From NCBI RefSeq assembly GCF_020447205.1, contig NZ_JAJAEL010000035.1, forward strand, positions 196,780-260,779: DNA of 64,000 bases. The letters are read 5' to 3'. A model generated the notes under the pieces. That model saw nothing but the letters and a program-made list of their open reading frames with translations. It did not search any database and had not been told where the DNA came from. This DNA comes from Thalassolituus alkanivorans. Lineage in GTDB: Bacteria > Pseudomonadota > Gammaproteobacteria > Pseudomonadales > Oceanobacteraceae. A program made the translations under genes and the position numbers. Every line of letters begins with the position of its first letter. The stretch's first letter is position 1. Shown here piece by piece: positions 40,980-49,720 of the stretch.

Positions 40980-40993
40980 TTGATGTAAATCAA
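40980..40993 (-). promoter_or_regulatory. Perfect ANR/FNR box, ccoM-proximal
   Basis: TTGATGTAAATCAA, a full match. On the minus strand a TAAAGT at 40958-40953 lies at the right distance for a -10, putting the transcript start near 40946 and the box centre at about -41, the class II activator position. Confidence 0.8.
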
Positions 40994-41029
40994 CGAAAAA
41001 ATCGCCCCTGAAAGAGGTTGATACGGAGC

Positions 41030-41043
41030 TTGATGCACATCAA
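41030..41043 (-). promoter_or_regulatory. Perfect ANR/FNR box, distal
   Basis: TTGATGCACATCAA, a full match, its centre exactly 50 bp from the proximal box (about -91 relative to the ccoM start site). It could alternatively serve the divergent gene at 41222, although no well-placed -10 is seen there. The rest of 41044-41221 shows no gene. Confidence 0.75.
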
Positions 41044-41221
41044 ATAACCATACAGTTATTATGACTAATGGTGTAAACCTTGCTACCTGAACATGCTGAG
41101 CATCAACAATCCTGCGCAGATCCCTTGCAGCCATGCAGCAGACAGACACTGCGCAATTATTGGTATTTATCGTCAGTCAGTGCACACTATGTAAACCGGC
41201 GACCATAAAGGACTGAGCAAG

Positions 41222-42673
41222 GTGAAAGGACCAATTACACAAGCTGCTTCACTGCTGCTGTGCGGATCATTGTTCTCTGCGGCCCTGCTGCAGGCGGAAG
41301 AACAACCCGCCGCCGGAACGTCCTCTGTGACAGAGGCAACGGCAGAAGTTCCGGCAGACCAAGCCACACCGGCCCTGACGCCTGTTACACCAGGTGCAGC
41401 GCCCGAAGCAGATACCACAACACTGGCACGAACCAATCAGCAACTGTCACAACTGATCCGGCAGCAGGACTACCAGAGCGCCTATCAACTGGCACAACCA
41501 CTGCTCAGCCTTTACGAAGGCGACCCGTCATTTGATTTTTATTACGCATTCAGCGCTGCCCAGCTTGGATATTTCAATGAAGCCTTATTCGGCTTCGAGC
41601 GCCTCAGCAGCAACTACCCGGCAGTTGCCCGCTACCGTCTGGAGTTAGCACGTGCTTACTATTACCTTGGTAATCACGATGCTGCCGAGCAGGAGTTCAG
41701 CCGGGTTCAGAGTACCAACCCGCCTGCGCAGGTCCGGGAGACCATTGCACAGTTCCTGCAACGTATTCAGGAGCAGCGCCAGAGCGTGATGCCTGCCTGG
41801 GGAGGTTTTGTGTCCGCCAGCGGCGGTTATGACTCCAATTACAATACCGCCACTGATCTCAATGAGGTCGACCTGCTCGACGGCCTGCTGACCGCGCGCC
41901 TGAGCCGTGATCAGCGCGCTAAAGGCAGTGGCTACTATCAGCTGCGGGCCCAGGGCAGTTATATCAGCCCACTGACACAGCGCAGCGCCATCGACCTGCA
42001 GTTAGGAGCCAGCCGCAAAGACAACGCCGCCGATGATCTGTTTGATCTGGATAACCTCTACGCCAGCGGCGGCATGCGGATGGTCCGTGGACGTCACAAT
42101 CTGCGGCTTGGCGGTCGTTACAGCCACTATTGGCTGGGCCGGGATGATCTGCTGTCAGACCTGTCGGCGAATCTGGAATGGAACTACCAGCTGGCCAGCG
42201 AATGGCAGAGTCAGACCCGTCTGACACTGAGTAGCCAAGACAATAAGCTCAATGATGATCTCGACCTGCTGCAGGCCGAAATTCAGGCGGGTGCCGCTTT
42301 TTCAGCCGGATCGCTCTCAGCCCAGTTTGCACTGGTGCTGGCCACCGATGACGGCGAACAGGAGTATCAGGCACGGGACACGCAGGGTATTAACCTGAGT
42401 GCTCAGCAACTGCTGAACATTCACAGCAGTCTGTACGCCAGCCTGATTCTGCGCGATTACCAGTTTCAGGGAGCATTTCCGGCGGACAATCTGCTCGCCG
42501 CCGGCGAAACCCGTGCCGAGCAAATGATCCAGCTGGTACTGGGCTACGGCTATACCCTGTTACCAGCCCTGACCCTTTACACCCAGGCCAGCCAGGTCCG
42601 TTACAACAGCAATCTCCCCTTGTACGAATATGACCGCACGCTGCTCGAAGCGGGCATCAACTGGACATTCTGA
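41222..42673 (+). CDS. Outer-membrane beta-barrel protein with TPR domain, Slam-like
   Basis: A 483-residue protein starting with GTG (AAAGGA 9 bases upstream). Signal peptide about 1-25, a Thr/Ala/Pro linker, then TPR-like helices (67-185: SAYQLAQPLLSLYEGDP, YNEALFGFERL, LARAYYYLGNHDAAEQEF). From about 195 a barrel starts GGFVSASGGYDSNYNTA and ends INWTF with a terminal Phe, the usual assembly signal. Length and order (TPR then a barrel of about 14 strands) match surface lipoprotein assembly modulators (Slam, DUF560). The family is inferred from layout. It overlaps or abuts the FecR gene, a likely cargo or partner. Confidence 0.65.
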   Translation: MKGPITQAASLLLCGSLFSAALLQAEEQPAAGTSSVTEATAEVPADQATPALTPVTPGAAPEADTTTLARTNQQLSQLIRQQDYQSAYQLAQPLLSLYEGDPSFDFYYAFSAAQLGYFNEALFGFERLSSNYPAVARYRLELARAYYYLGNHDAAEQEFSRVQSTNPPAQVRETIAQFLQRIQEQRQSVMPAWGGFVSASGGYDSNYNTATDLNEVDLLDGLLTARLSRDQRAKGSGYYQLRAQGSYISPLTQRSAIDLQLGASRKDNAADDLFDLDNLYASGGMRMVRGRHNLRLGGRYSHYWLGRDDLLSDLSANLEWNYQLASEWQSQTRLTLSSQDNKLNDDLDLLQAEIQAGAAFSAGSLSAQFALVLATDDGEQEYQARDTQGINLSAQQLLNIHSSLYASLILRDYQFQGAFPADNLLAAGETRAEQMIQLVLGYGYTLLPALTLYTQASQVRYNSNLPLYEYDRTLLEAGINWTF

Positions 42674-42684
42674 TGGAGGCCATC

Positions 42685-44373
42685 ATGCACCGGATTACAC
42701 GTTCAGCCTGCCTGTTTCAGGCAATGGTTATTCTGCTGATGATGTTCACACTGAACTCAGCCCGGGCAGCCGAACTGGCCGGCCACATCATCATGGTAAA
42801 AGGCGATGTCACTGCGCAGGCAGCCGATGGCAGCAGCCGCAATCTGAAGCGCCGCGATGAAATTTACCCCAGCGACACCATTCGTACCGGTACCGGCAGC
42901 CGCGTACAGATCCGCTTTATCGATAACGCCCTGCTGGCTTTGCAGGAAAACAGCCAGCTCAGTATTCATGCCTACCAGCAGGCCGATGCCGATGGCAAAG
43001 GGGGCAAGGTGCTGATGGAACTGGTAGAAGGTGGGTTCCGCACCCTGACCGGCAGTATTGGCAAAGGCAATAAAGAGGCTTACCGGGTCGACACCCCCGT
43101 TGCCAGCATCGGTATCCGTGGCACGCTCTACAGCGCCTTACTGGCCAAAGGCCAGCTGATGGCGGGAGTCTGGAAAGGAGGCATTACGCTGTCCTCAGAT
43201 CAGGGCGATTTTAATCTTGGCCAGAATGCTGATTTCAACTTTGGCGTACTGGGTAACACTGGCTTTCAGGGAATGCTGGAAGCACCGCAGGCACTGGATA
43301 ATGCTGATTCTGACGTCATACCAGACAGCATGAGTACAACCGGTTCAGAAAATCCGGATGGCAGCACACCACCTCCCGGAACAGCCACTACCAGCCCGGC
43401 TACAACGGTACTGAATAACACCAGCGGCGATAACAAAGTTCCGCCACCTCTTGATCAGGATGCCGACAGTGGTCATGAAGATACCTTAAAAGAAGCCGGT
43501 AATCTGATTGATAACACCCCTCCTGATGGCGGAGACGGTGGTGATGGTGGCGACGGCGGTCCTGTGATCACCTCACCGGATCTGCGCCTGAGTTCGGAAG
43601 AATTCACCGCCTTTCTCACCAGTACCAGCGTCGGCAGCATTATTGTTAATGGCAAGGCGATTCCTGTATCCGCCTTCCGTGACGAGCGTGGCGAGCCGGT
43701 GTTTGTATCCGTCGACGACAATAACGGTATTGATATCACCCGTTACAGTGGCACAACCGACAGTACATTGCTGCCGGAGATGGCGGATATTGCCGGTATT
43801 GAATGGGGCATCTGGAACGGCAGCGCAGAGGCGCCGGTTTCACAGTTGCTGGAAGAAAGTTCGCTGGTTGTCACCGCTGTCGAATCGCCGGTTATGTGGG
43901 TGATTGCCAATCCCGCCCTTGAAGGCAATATCCCTACCTCTGGCTCGGTATATTTCGGCGGCACTCAGGCCCTGGGAACAGACAGCAAAGGGAATGCTCT
44001 GCTCAGTGCCAGCGGCAATTTTGATCTGGATTTTTCTACCGGTATCGTCAGCAATGGTTTTCTGAGTGCTGACTATGCTGATGGCAGTGGTGGCCAGAGT
44101 ATCGGCGGTAATTTCTGGAACGCCGACTTTACCGGTACCATCCGTGCGGGTGGCGCCAACGGTAAAAATACAGCGCTGGTTCAGATGCAGTTCGGCACAG
44201 GTTATCACGGCGAAAGCTCTGCGCTGGACGCCGTCGCCAGCCAGTTCAGTGGCGTACTGGTCGCTCCGTCAGGCGGCGTATTTGCCGGCAGTTTCAACCT
44301 GATCGATATGGACGGCAACAGTGCCGCCGGCATTGTTGTCTGGCCACAACAGGTGCGGACAGGTCAGTTCTGA
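42685..44373 (+). CDS. FecR-domain protein with C-terminal TbpB-like barrel
   Basis: A 562-residue exported protein. The ATG at 42685 has GGAGG 5 bases upstream and is preferred to 42673. After the signal (ending NSARA) comes a FecR domain (about 30-195: GHIIMVKGDVTAQ, SDTIRTGTGSRVQIRF, RVDTPVASIGIRGT). A low-complexity linker with repeated DGG follows (about 205-305). The C-terminal region (about 425-555) has alternating short strands such as ASGNFDLDFSTGIVSNG and FWNADFTGTIRAGG, recalling the 8-strand barrels of transferrin-binding protein B and other Slam cargo. No lipobox is seen. It probably forms a unit with the preceding gene. Confidence 0.68.
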   Translation: MHRITRSACLFQAMVILLMMFTLNSARAAELAGHIIMVKGDVTAQAADGSSRNLKRRDEIYPSDTIRTGTGSRVQIRFIDNALLALQENSQLSIHAYQQADADGKGGKVLMELVEGGFRTLTGSIGKGNKEAYRVDTPVASIGIRGTLYSALLAKGQLMAGVWKGGITLSSDQGDFNLGQNADFNFGVLGNTGFQGMLEAPQALDNADSDVIPDSMSTTGSENPDGSTPPPGTATTSPATTVLNNTSGDNKVPPPLDQDADSGHEDTLKEAGNLIDNTPPDGGDGGDGGDGGPVITSPDLRLSSEEFTAFLTSTSVGSIIVNGKAIPVSAFRDERGEPVFVSVDDNNGIDITRYSGTTDSTLLPEMADIAGIEWGIWNGSAEAPVSQLLEESSLVVTAVESPVMWVIANPALEGNIPTSGSVYFGGTQALGTDSKGNALLSASGNFDLDFSTGIVSNGFLSADYADGSGGQSIGGNFWNADFTGTIRAGGANGKNTALVQMQFGTGYHGESSALDAVASQFSGVLVAPSGGVFAGSFNLIDMDGNSAAGIVVWPQQVRTGQF

Positions 44374-44393
44374 AGCTGACCTCTGTCTTCCGC

Positions 44394-46607
44394 TTACTTA
44401 TCGGTATGGCGGAAGACACCATCCCAGTCCTCAGCCAGCGTCTGCTGGCGCAGGCTGCCGATACGCTCGATATATACCTGATATAAACGCCGTGGCTGTT
44501 GCTGCCATAACTGCGTAAAAATCAGCACCGCTTCATCCCAGCGGCGGGCAAAATAATGCTCGGTTCCCTGCTGCTGCAGTGCCAGCTCCTGCTGCGTTGC
44601 CTCATCAACTTCACCTGCTAGGCCCAGTGGTTCATAGACGCGGATAGGTTCGTTTTTACCTTTTACCTGAATACGGTCGACATAGCGGTAAACAAACTCC
44701 GGTGCCTGGGCATGGGTGTTCTCACCGACCAGAATCTTCACACCATAAAACTTGGTAATGCTTTCCAGCCGGGAACCCAGATTCACCGCATCCCCCAGCA
44801 CGGTATAGGCACGGCGGTAGGATGATCCCATATCGCCCACATTCATCGGACCGGTATTAATGCCAATGCCGATTTCAATCGCCGGCCAGCCACGGGCAAT
44901 AAATTCCTCACGCAGCGAGGCCGTAACGCGCTGCATACTGAGCGCTGCCTGTACCGCATGACAGGCATGACGTTCGTCATCCAGTGGAGCGCCCCAGAAA
45001 GCCATCACCATATCGCCGACGTATTTATCGATGGTGCCTTCATTATCAAAAATCACTTTGGTGATGGGCGTGAAGTAGCTGTTAAGCAGTGCCTTAAGAT
45101 CAGCGGCCGACAGATTTTCAGAGATATTGGTAAAGCTGCGGATATCGCTGAACAGTACCGTCAGCTCTTTGCTTTCCCCGGCAAACTGATAGGCAGTAGG
45201 GTCATTCATCATCCGCTCAATATGCGCCGGCGGCACATACTGGTCGAACATCCCTTTCAGTAAGCGACGGCTGAGATTCTCGCTGACAAAGCCATACCCC
45301 AGATTAACGATGGTCAGCCCGCCAACCAGCAGCAATACCGCTGCCAGCGGTAAATCGAGGTTCTGATAGGACCACAGATAAAAATTGCCACTGATCACCA
45401 GTACAACCGCCAGACCACTCAGCAACATGGCACTGAAAGGCCCAAGCCGTGGCAGCCAGAACGACAGCACTATGCCAAACAACAACAGCTGGGCAAGCAG
45501 CGCACCCGCTTCCCATTCCGGACGGTATGGGAATTCATCATTAAGCAGGGCTTCGATCACATTGGCATGTACTTCCACCCCCGGATACTGCGTACCAACC
45601 GGCGTGGCACGCAGATCCGATAAGCCGAGGGCTGAGGTGCCCACCAACACAATGGCACCTTCCAGCGCATCGTCGCTGATATTGCCATTGAGCACATCGG
45701 TGGCAGAAAAATAGGTAAAAGTACGCTTTGGCCCTTTATACGGCACAATAACCCGGCCAGCGGCATCGGTACGTGCCAGCTGTCCCCCGACACCAGCATA
45801 GCGCAGTACATCAACATCGCCCAACGCAACCGTTTCCAGTTGCAAGGTGCGGTCGAACAGATAAGCCATCACCGTCGCCAGTGCCAGCGATGGGTACAGA
45901 TCGTTACCATAGCGGATAACCAGTGGCGCCCGGCGGATCGCGCCATCAGCATCGGCAAAGGTGGTGACAAAGCCAGCACCGGCGGCAGCATCCTGCAGCA
46001 GTGGCAGATTGGCAGCATAGCCCGGCTTGGCGATCACCACCGAACGTCTGGCAGCCTCCACCGGCAACCGGTAGACCGGAGCCGGTAAACGACCCACGCT
46101 CACATTGCCCTCATCAAGAAAGAAAAAACCCAGCACCGTATCGGTCGCCGGTAATTCCTGTGCAAAATGAGTATCGGCATCAACCTGCCGGCGCCATCCT
46201 TCGGGCGCCTGCCAGCGCTCACCATCAACCGCCAGGCGCTTGCGGATATCGTCCACCGGGTTACGTTCCGCCTCAGAGAACACCACGTCAAAGGCCACAA
46301 CCACTGCGCCATACTGCGCCAGTGTGGTTACCAGATCGGCGAGTTTGTGCCGGCTCCAGGGCCAGCGGCCTTCATGGGCAAGGGATTTTTCATCGATGTC
46401 GATAATGATAATTGGCTGCTCGCCACGTTCGGGCGGATGCCAGTCGAGTGCAGCGTTAAAGCGCAGGTCGTAAAGCAGAAAGTCGAGTCGTTTCAGCCAA
46501 TGGCCGGGACTTTGCCCGGGCTGCAGGCTCAGCAGAATAAAATAAGCGGTCAGTAACACGCCCAATAAAATGGGCAGACGCGTGCGAGACAATGATCCCC
46601 AGCGCAT
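44394..46607 (-). CDS. CHASE2-domain adenylate cyclase
   Basis: A 737-residue inner-membrane class III cyclase. After one helix (about 11-28) comes a periplasmic CHASE2 sensor (35-350; IIIIDIDEKSLAHEGRWPW, VVAFDVVFSE, GTSALGLSDLRATPVG), three helices (368-438) and a cyclase domain (480-660). Metal Asp are D488 (FSDIRSF) and D532 (KYVGDMVMAF); K528 and T602 (YTVLGDAVN) indicate ATP rather than GTP, and R613 is present. A C-terminal TPR-like tail follows. So it should make cAMP in response to a periplasmic cue. It is convergent with the FecR gene, with 20 bases between stops. Confidence 0.88.
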   Translation of the reverse strand: MRWGSLSRTRLPILLGVLLTAYFILLSLQPGQSPGHWLKRLDFLLYDLRFNAALDWHPPERGEQPIIIIDIDEKSLAHEGRWPWSRHKLADLVTTLAQYGAVVVAFDVVFSEAERNPVDDIRKRLAVDGERWQAPEGWRRQVDADTHFAQELPATDTVLGFFFLDEGNVSVGRLPAPVYRLPVEAARRSVVIAKPGYAANLPLLQDAAAGAGFVTTFADADGAIRRAPLVIRYGNDLYPSLALATVMAYLFDRTLQLETVALGDVDVLRYAGVGGQLARTDAAGRVIVPYKGPKRTFTYFSATDVLNGNISDDALEGAIVLVGTSALGLSDLRATPVGTQYPGVEVHANVIEALLNDEFPYRPEWEAGALLAQLLLFGIVLSFWLPRLGPFSAMLLSGLAVVLVISGNFYLWSYQNLDLPLAAVLLLVGGLTIVNLGYGFVSENLSRRLLKGMFDQYVPPAHIERMMNDPTAYQFAGESKELTVLFSDIRSFTNISENLSAADLKALLNSYFTPITKVIFDNEGTIDKYVGDMVMAFWGAPLDDERHACHAVQAALSMQRVTASLREEFIARGWPAIEIGIGINTGPMNVGDMGSSYRRAYTVLGDAVNLGSRLESITKFYGVKILVGENTHAQAPEFVYRYVDRIQVKGKNEPIRVYEPLGLAGEVDEATQQELALQQQGTEHYFARRWDEAVLIFTQLWQQQPRRLYQVYIERIGSLRQQTLAEDWDGVFRHTDK

Positions 46608-46681
46608 AGAGTCCCTCAGAAACGTCCCTGCATTGGGCGAACACTAGCACAGGCGCACTTTAATGTCGCACCAGCCGCAGT

Positions 46682-46984
46682 TCAGGCCATCACCACCTGA
46701 CCGCGGTACACACGCTGGGTACGTTTGCTGACCCGCTCAGAATCATCCATCAGGCGCTGGCTGCCACGGTATACATGGCTGATTTCATGCAGCTCTGGTG
46801 GCTCCTGGGTTGGCAGAAACTCTTCAATCAGGGCCAGCAAATCACGGCTGACGCCGCTTTGCACCAGAACACGCAGGTCATGCTCAAGGGACGGTGAATC
46901 AAAGTGAATCACGCATCCCTGTTCGTCTTTCGCCAGTCGTTTGATCTTTTGCAGCAAAGCGATGTTATGACGGTTGAATTCCAT
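46682..46984 (-). CDS. Small hypothetical protein
   Basis: A 100-residue, soluble, charged protein (MEFNRHNIALLQKIKRLAKDE at the N-terminus; basic C-terminus SERVSKRTQRVYRG). GGAG lies 8 bases before the ATG. I do not recognise the family. It stands between the cyclase gene (74 bases) and a glycosyltransferase gene (61 bases), all on the same strand. Confidence 0.65.
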   Translation of the reverse strand: MEFNRHNIALLQKIKRLAKDEQGCVIHFDSPSLEHDLRVLVQSGVSRDLLALIEEFLPTQEPPELHEISHVYRGSQRLMDDSERVSKRTQRVYRGQVVMA

Positions 46985-47045
46985 GCAATCATCTCCGGTT
47001 AATAGCTACTATCAGAAGTCTCAGTTAAACGAAGTATTGCAACCC

Positions 47046-48203
47046 TCATACCATAGTTTGAATCTGTTCAGTTTTATTCGGCGCAGCCGCTCCGGTATGA
47101 CGGCTAGCCAGTGCAGCAAATTGCTCTGCCACACTCTGCCAGCTGGCACGCTCAGCCTGAAGACGAGCCGCGATGCCCATGGCCTGAAGATCACCACCAA
47201 AAAGACGCGATGTCGCAGCAATAAACGCCTCATCCGTATCGTCCGCCGCCAGCTCACCATTAACCCCGGGTTGCACATGCATCTGCGCGGCAGCCATATT
47301 GAACGCCACGACCGGCAAACCACTGGCCATCGCCTCCAGCGTTACCAGGCCAAAAGTCTCTGTCTGGCTGGGGAAAATAAATGCATCTGCTGAAGCAAAA
47401 TAACGCGCCAGTGTTTCACCGGTTTGCACGCCGGCAAAAATAATCTGCGGATGTTCTCGCTCCAGCTCCGCCCGCATAGGACCATCACCCACCATGATCA
47501 GACGGGCATTGTTCCCCTGCGCCCGCAACGCCTGCCAACTGCGGATTGCCAGCGGAATATTTTTCTCAGCGGCAATGCGTCCGACATACAACAGCACCGG
47601 TTCAGCGCCAACCTGCCACTGCTGACGCAAAGCAATGCTGCGCCGGCGCGGATGAAACAGCTGGCAATCAACCCCGTGAGGCAGCACCGAGACATTGCGG
47701 AAACCTTCGCTGCTTAATGCGCTTGCGATTTCACCCGCCGGCACCAGCGTGGCCGCCGTGCGGTTATGAAAACGCCGCAGCCAGGCCAGGGTCAGTGTTT
47801 TGATCCAGCCAAGGCCGTAATAGCTGCTGTAGCGATGGAAGTTGGTGTGGAAGGCACTGATAACCGGAATACCCTGCTTACGGGCCTGGCGCAGAGCAGA
47901 GTTACCCAGCGGGCCTTCGGTCGCAATGTACACCAGATCCGGCTGGAAACTTTGCCAGGCTCTGGCCACCCGGCGCCGGGCTGGTAATCCAAGCTGCAGA
48001 TCCGGGTACATCGGAATGGTCAGGCCGCGGCACCAGATCTCTTCGGTTTCAGGCAGCCAGTCGCTGCGCGGTGCCGTGCGGACAATCTGAATACAAAATT
48101 GTTCAGGGTTCAGTGCACTGAGGAGCTGGCGCAGGGAATTGGCAACGCCGTTAACGTCCGGAACATAGGTTTCCGTGACGATCGAAATGCGGATCTTGGC
48201 CAT
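47046..48203 (-). CDS. GT4 glycosyltransferase
   Basis: A 385-residue GT-B-fold enzyme. The N-terminus IVTETYVPDVNGVANSLRQLL, the donor region LLYVGRIAAEKNIPLAI, VGDGPMRAELE, and the E-x7-E motif in SQTETFGLVTLEAMASGLP mark family GT4, in the SqdX/mannosyltransferase-like group. It probably glycosylates a membrane lipid using a nucleotide sugar. A paralogue at 60309 shares the TET-x2-P-x2-NGVAN-x-L motif. A Pho-box-like sequence lies 49 bases upstream of the ATG. Confidence 0.85.
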   Translation of the reverse strand: MAKIRISIVTETYVPDVNGVANSLRQLLSALNPEQFCIQIVRTAPRSDWLPETEEIWCRGLTIPMYPDLQLGLPARRRVARAWQSFQPDLVYIATEGPLGNSALRQARKQGIPVISAFHTNFHRYSSYYGLGWIKTLTLAWLRRFHNRTAATLVPAGEIASALSSEGFRNVSVLPHGVDCQLFHPRRRSIALRQQWQVGAEPVLLYVGRIAAEKNIPLAIRSWQALRAQGNNARLIMVGDGPMRAELEREHPQIIFAGVQTGETLARYFASADAFIFPSQTETFGLVTLEAMASGLPVVAFNMAAAQMHVQPGVNGELAADDTDEAFIAATSRLFGGDLQAMGIAARLQAERASWQSVAEQFAALASRHTGAAAPNKTEQIQTMV

Positions 48204-48251
48204 GGTTAAGCGGCACTCTGGTGATTATTCCACCAGTGTGACGCTTAACCC

Positions 48252-48269
48252 ATGACAGTTTTATGAAGA
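48252..48269 (-). promoter_or_regulatory. Pho-box-like sequence upstream of the GT4 gene
   Basis: On the minus strand TCTTCAT-AAAA-CTGTCAT, 15 of 18 positions of the PhoB box consensus (two 7-bp half-sites with a 4-bp A-rich spacer). It lies in the 78-bp gap between the regulator gene at 48282 and the glycosyltransferase start at 48203. No strong -10 follows, as is usual for activator-dependent promoters. Confidence 0.55.
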
Positions 48270-48281
48270 GAGGAAGGAGTG

Positions 48282-48980
48282 TCAGCACTCGCCGGAAAGT
48301 TTGGACAAGCGATAACGCAGCTGACGCGGCGTCAGGCCGAGCACTTTCGCTGCCATGGTCTTATTTCCGCTGCATTTGGCAATTGCCGACTGAATGTCAC
48401 TCAGTTCATCGGCCTGTACCCGCTGGTAAGGGCGGGCATAAAGTGTTTTGAAATTCGGCACCACCTGGGTGGCCAGCATATGGGCAATCTGCGCACCAAG
48501 AAAATTCACCAGCGCCAGATCGATATGGTCTGCCCGTGCACCACGCAGATCCATCACCAGCACCGCCAGTACCGACTGACGCAACACCAGAGGCACCAGC
48601 AGACAGCGATCTTGCTGACACAAAGAATCGATAAAAGGTTCGAACCGCTCAGGGCGCTCGCTGCCATCTTTAATCACCAACCACTCACGTGATTCAAACT
48701 GACGGCACAGGGCATGCTGTACGGCGAAACTGTAAACACCGTTACTGACTCCGGTGGAACAGTACTGAGCTTTAAAACGGCTGGGAGAATCCGGTAAGGC
48801 TACGGAAACATTATTCAGTCCGCTGTTTTCGGCCACCAGCAACAACAGCTGCTGGATACTATCCTCATCGTGGTAACGGCTTTCAATAATTTCGGTCACG
48901 CTGTTCAGCCAGGCCGATGGCATGGATGAAACGGGCATAACGGGCTGACGGTAATCCTGAATATCGGCAATTTTATACAT
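48282..48980 (-). CDS. GAF-like plus Fis-type HTH regulator lacking an AAA+ domain
   Basis: A 232-residue protein. Residues about 25-165 look like a GAF domain (LLLLVAENSGLNNVSVAL ... LLVPLVLRQSVLAVLVMDLRG); residues 185-232 are a Fis-type helix-turn-helix (DIQSAIAKCSGNKTMAAKVLGLTPRQLRYRLSKL), as at the end of NifA and other sigma-54 activators. The ATP-hydrolysing AAA+ domain is absent, and there is no room for one. AGGAGG lies about 7 bases upstream of the ATG at 48980. Target genes unknown. Confidence 0.8.
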   Translation of the reverse strand: MYKIADIQDYRQPVMPVSSMPSAWLNSVTEIIESRYHDEDSIQQLLLLVAENSGLNNVSVALPDSPSRFKAQYCSTGVSNGVYSFAVQHALCRQFESREWLVIKDGSERPERFEPFIDSLCQQDRCLLVPLVLRQSVLAVLVMDLRGARADHIDLALVNFLGAQIAHMLATQVVPNFKTLYARPYQRVQADELSDIQSAIAKCSGNKTMAAKVLGLTPRQLRYRLSKLSGEC

Positions 48981-49156
48981 AGGCTGCTCCTCCTGATAAT
49001 CAGCCTTTCGCAAACTCCGTACCATGTTTTTATTTTGTTCAGGATGCGCTTAAAAACGGCTGATTACGGCTGGAAAGACAGAAAAAAGAAGGATAAAGCG
49101 TGAAAAAATGCGCTATTTGTAAACAATGGAATATGGATATGTTCCAAGGCGGTGCA

Positions 49157-49180
49157 CCTCCGGAACTGCAGTACCGGAGG
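49157..49180. terminator. Hairpin after the CBS gene
   Basis: CCTCCGG (49157-49163) pairs with CCGGAGG (49174-49180) around a 10-base loop. It lies 23-46 bases past the CBS gene stop. No clear T-run follows on the minus strand, so it is a terminator candidate only. Nothing else stands out in 48981-49202. Confidence 0.4.
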
Positions 49181-49202
49181 CCACTACGGAGAAAGCGCCG
49201 CC

Positions 49203-49637
49203 TCAGGCTACGCCCGGATCATCACTCGGCAGGTATTCTTTCTGCAGCCAGCGGGCAAAGCCGCGGCAGGCATCCTGACTGGTAAGGATTCCGGCCAGAC
49301 GATCATTACGCATAATCAGCACCGCATTAACATGCTGTTCTGCCATCCCCATAAGAACGACATCCAGCCGGGTATGCAGATCAACCTGTTTAATCTGCCG
49401 GCGACACATATCGCCGGCACTCAGGTCTCCGAGATCGCTGGAGGTATGACCCGGCTGTTGTGCCAGTTTGAGGTCTTCGATGGTCAGTAACCCGACAACC
49501 TCATGTTCGGCCATAACCGGCAGGTGATGGCAGTTATGAGATTTCATCAGTTCCGCGGCTTCGGCCAGTGGCAGACTTTCTTCCACATGAACCGGAAACG
49601 CCGTCATAATTTCTGCAATCGTAGGCATATGGCGCAT
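49203..49637 (-). CDS. CBS-domain protein
   Basis: A 144-residue cytoplasmic protein made of a CBS pair: IAEIMTAFPVHVEESLPLAEAAELM with HHLPVMAEHEVVGLLTIEDL, then MCRRQIKQVDLHTRLDVVLMGM with AVLIMRNDRLAGILTSQD. Such pairs bind adenosine nucleotides and are often stress-responsive. The ATG at 49637 has AGGG at about 8 bases; 19 upstream residues in frame come from a hairpin region and were rejected. Confidence 0.87.
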   Translation of the reverse strand: MRHMPTIAEIMTAFPVHVEESLPLAEAAELMKSHNCHHLPVMAEHEVVGLLTIEDLKLAQQPGHTSSDLGDLSAGDMCRRQIKQVDLHTRLDVVLMGMAEQHVNAVLIMRNDRLAGILTSQDACRGFARWLQKEYLPSDDPGVA

Positions 49638-49668
49638 AGCTGTTCCCTCAAAACGAATTCCGCAGGTC

Positions 49669-49718
49669 GCTGTACCGGATACTGACGCCGGCACACAACG
49701 TACAGTACCCGGTACAGC
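49669..49718. repeat. 16-bp near-perfect inverted repeat
   Basis: Left arm GCTGTACCGGATACTG (49669-49684) and right arm CAGTACCCGGTACAGC (49703-49718) pair at 15 of 16 positions around an 18-base loop. It fills the gap between the DUF4404 stop (49721) and the CBS gene start (49637). It may be a transcription attenuator or RNA-stabilising hairpin; no T-run follows. Confidence 0.6.
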
Positions 49719-49720
49719 GC

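Noticed and set aside
41030..41221. ANR activation of the Slam-like gene from the box at 41030
   Set aside because: No -10 at the right distance on the plus strand; the 50-bp spacing from the other box fits ccoM better. Not excluded.
49100..49285. A short GTG frame with CAICKQ (possible zinc knuckle) and an upstream GAAGGA
   Set aside because: After about 25 codons it runs through the hairpin and into the antisense of the CBS gene, with Arg-rich noise; no conserved pattern.
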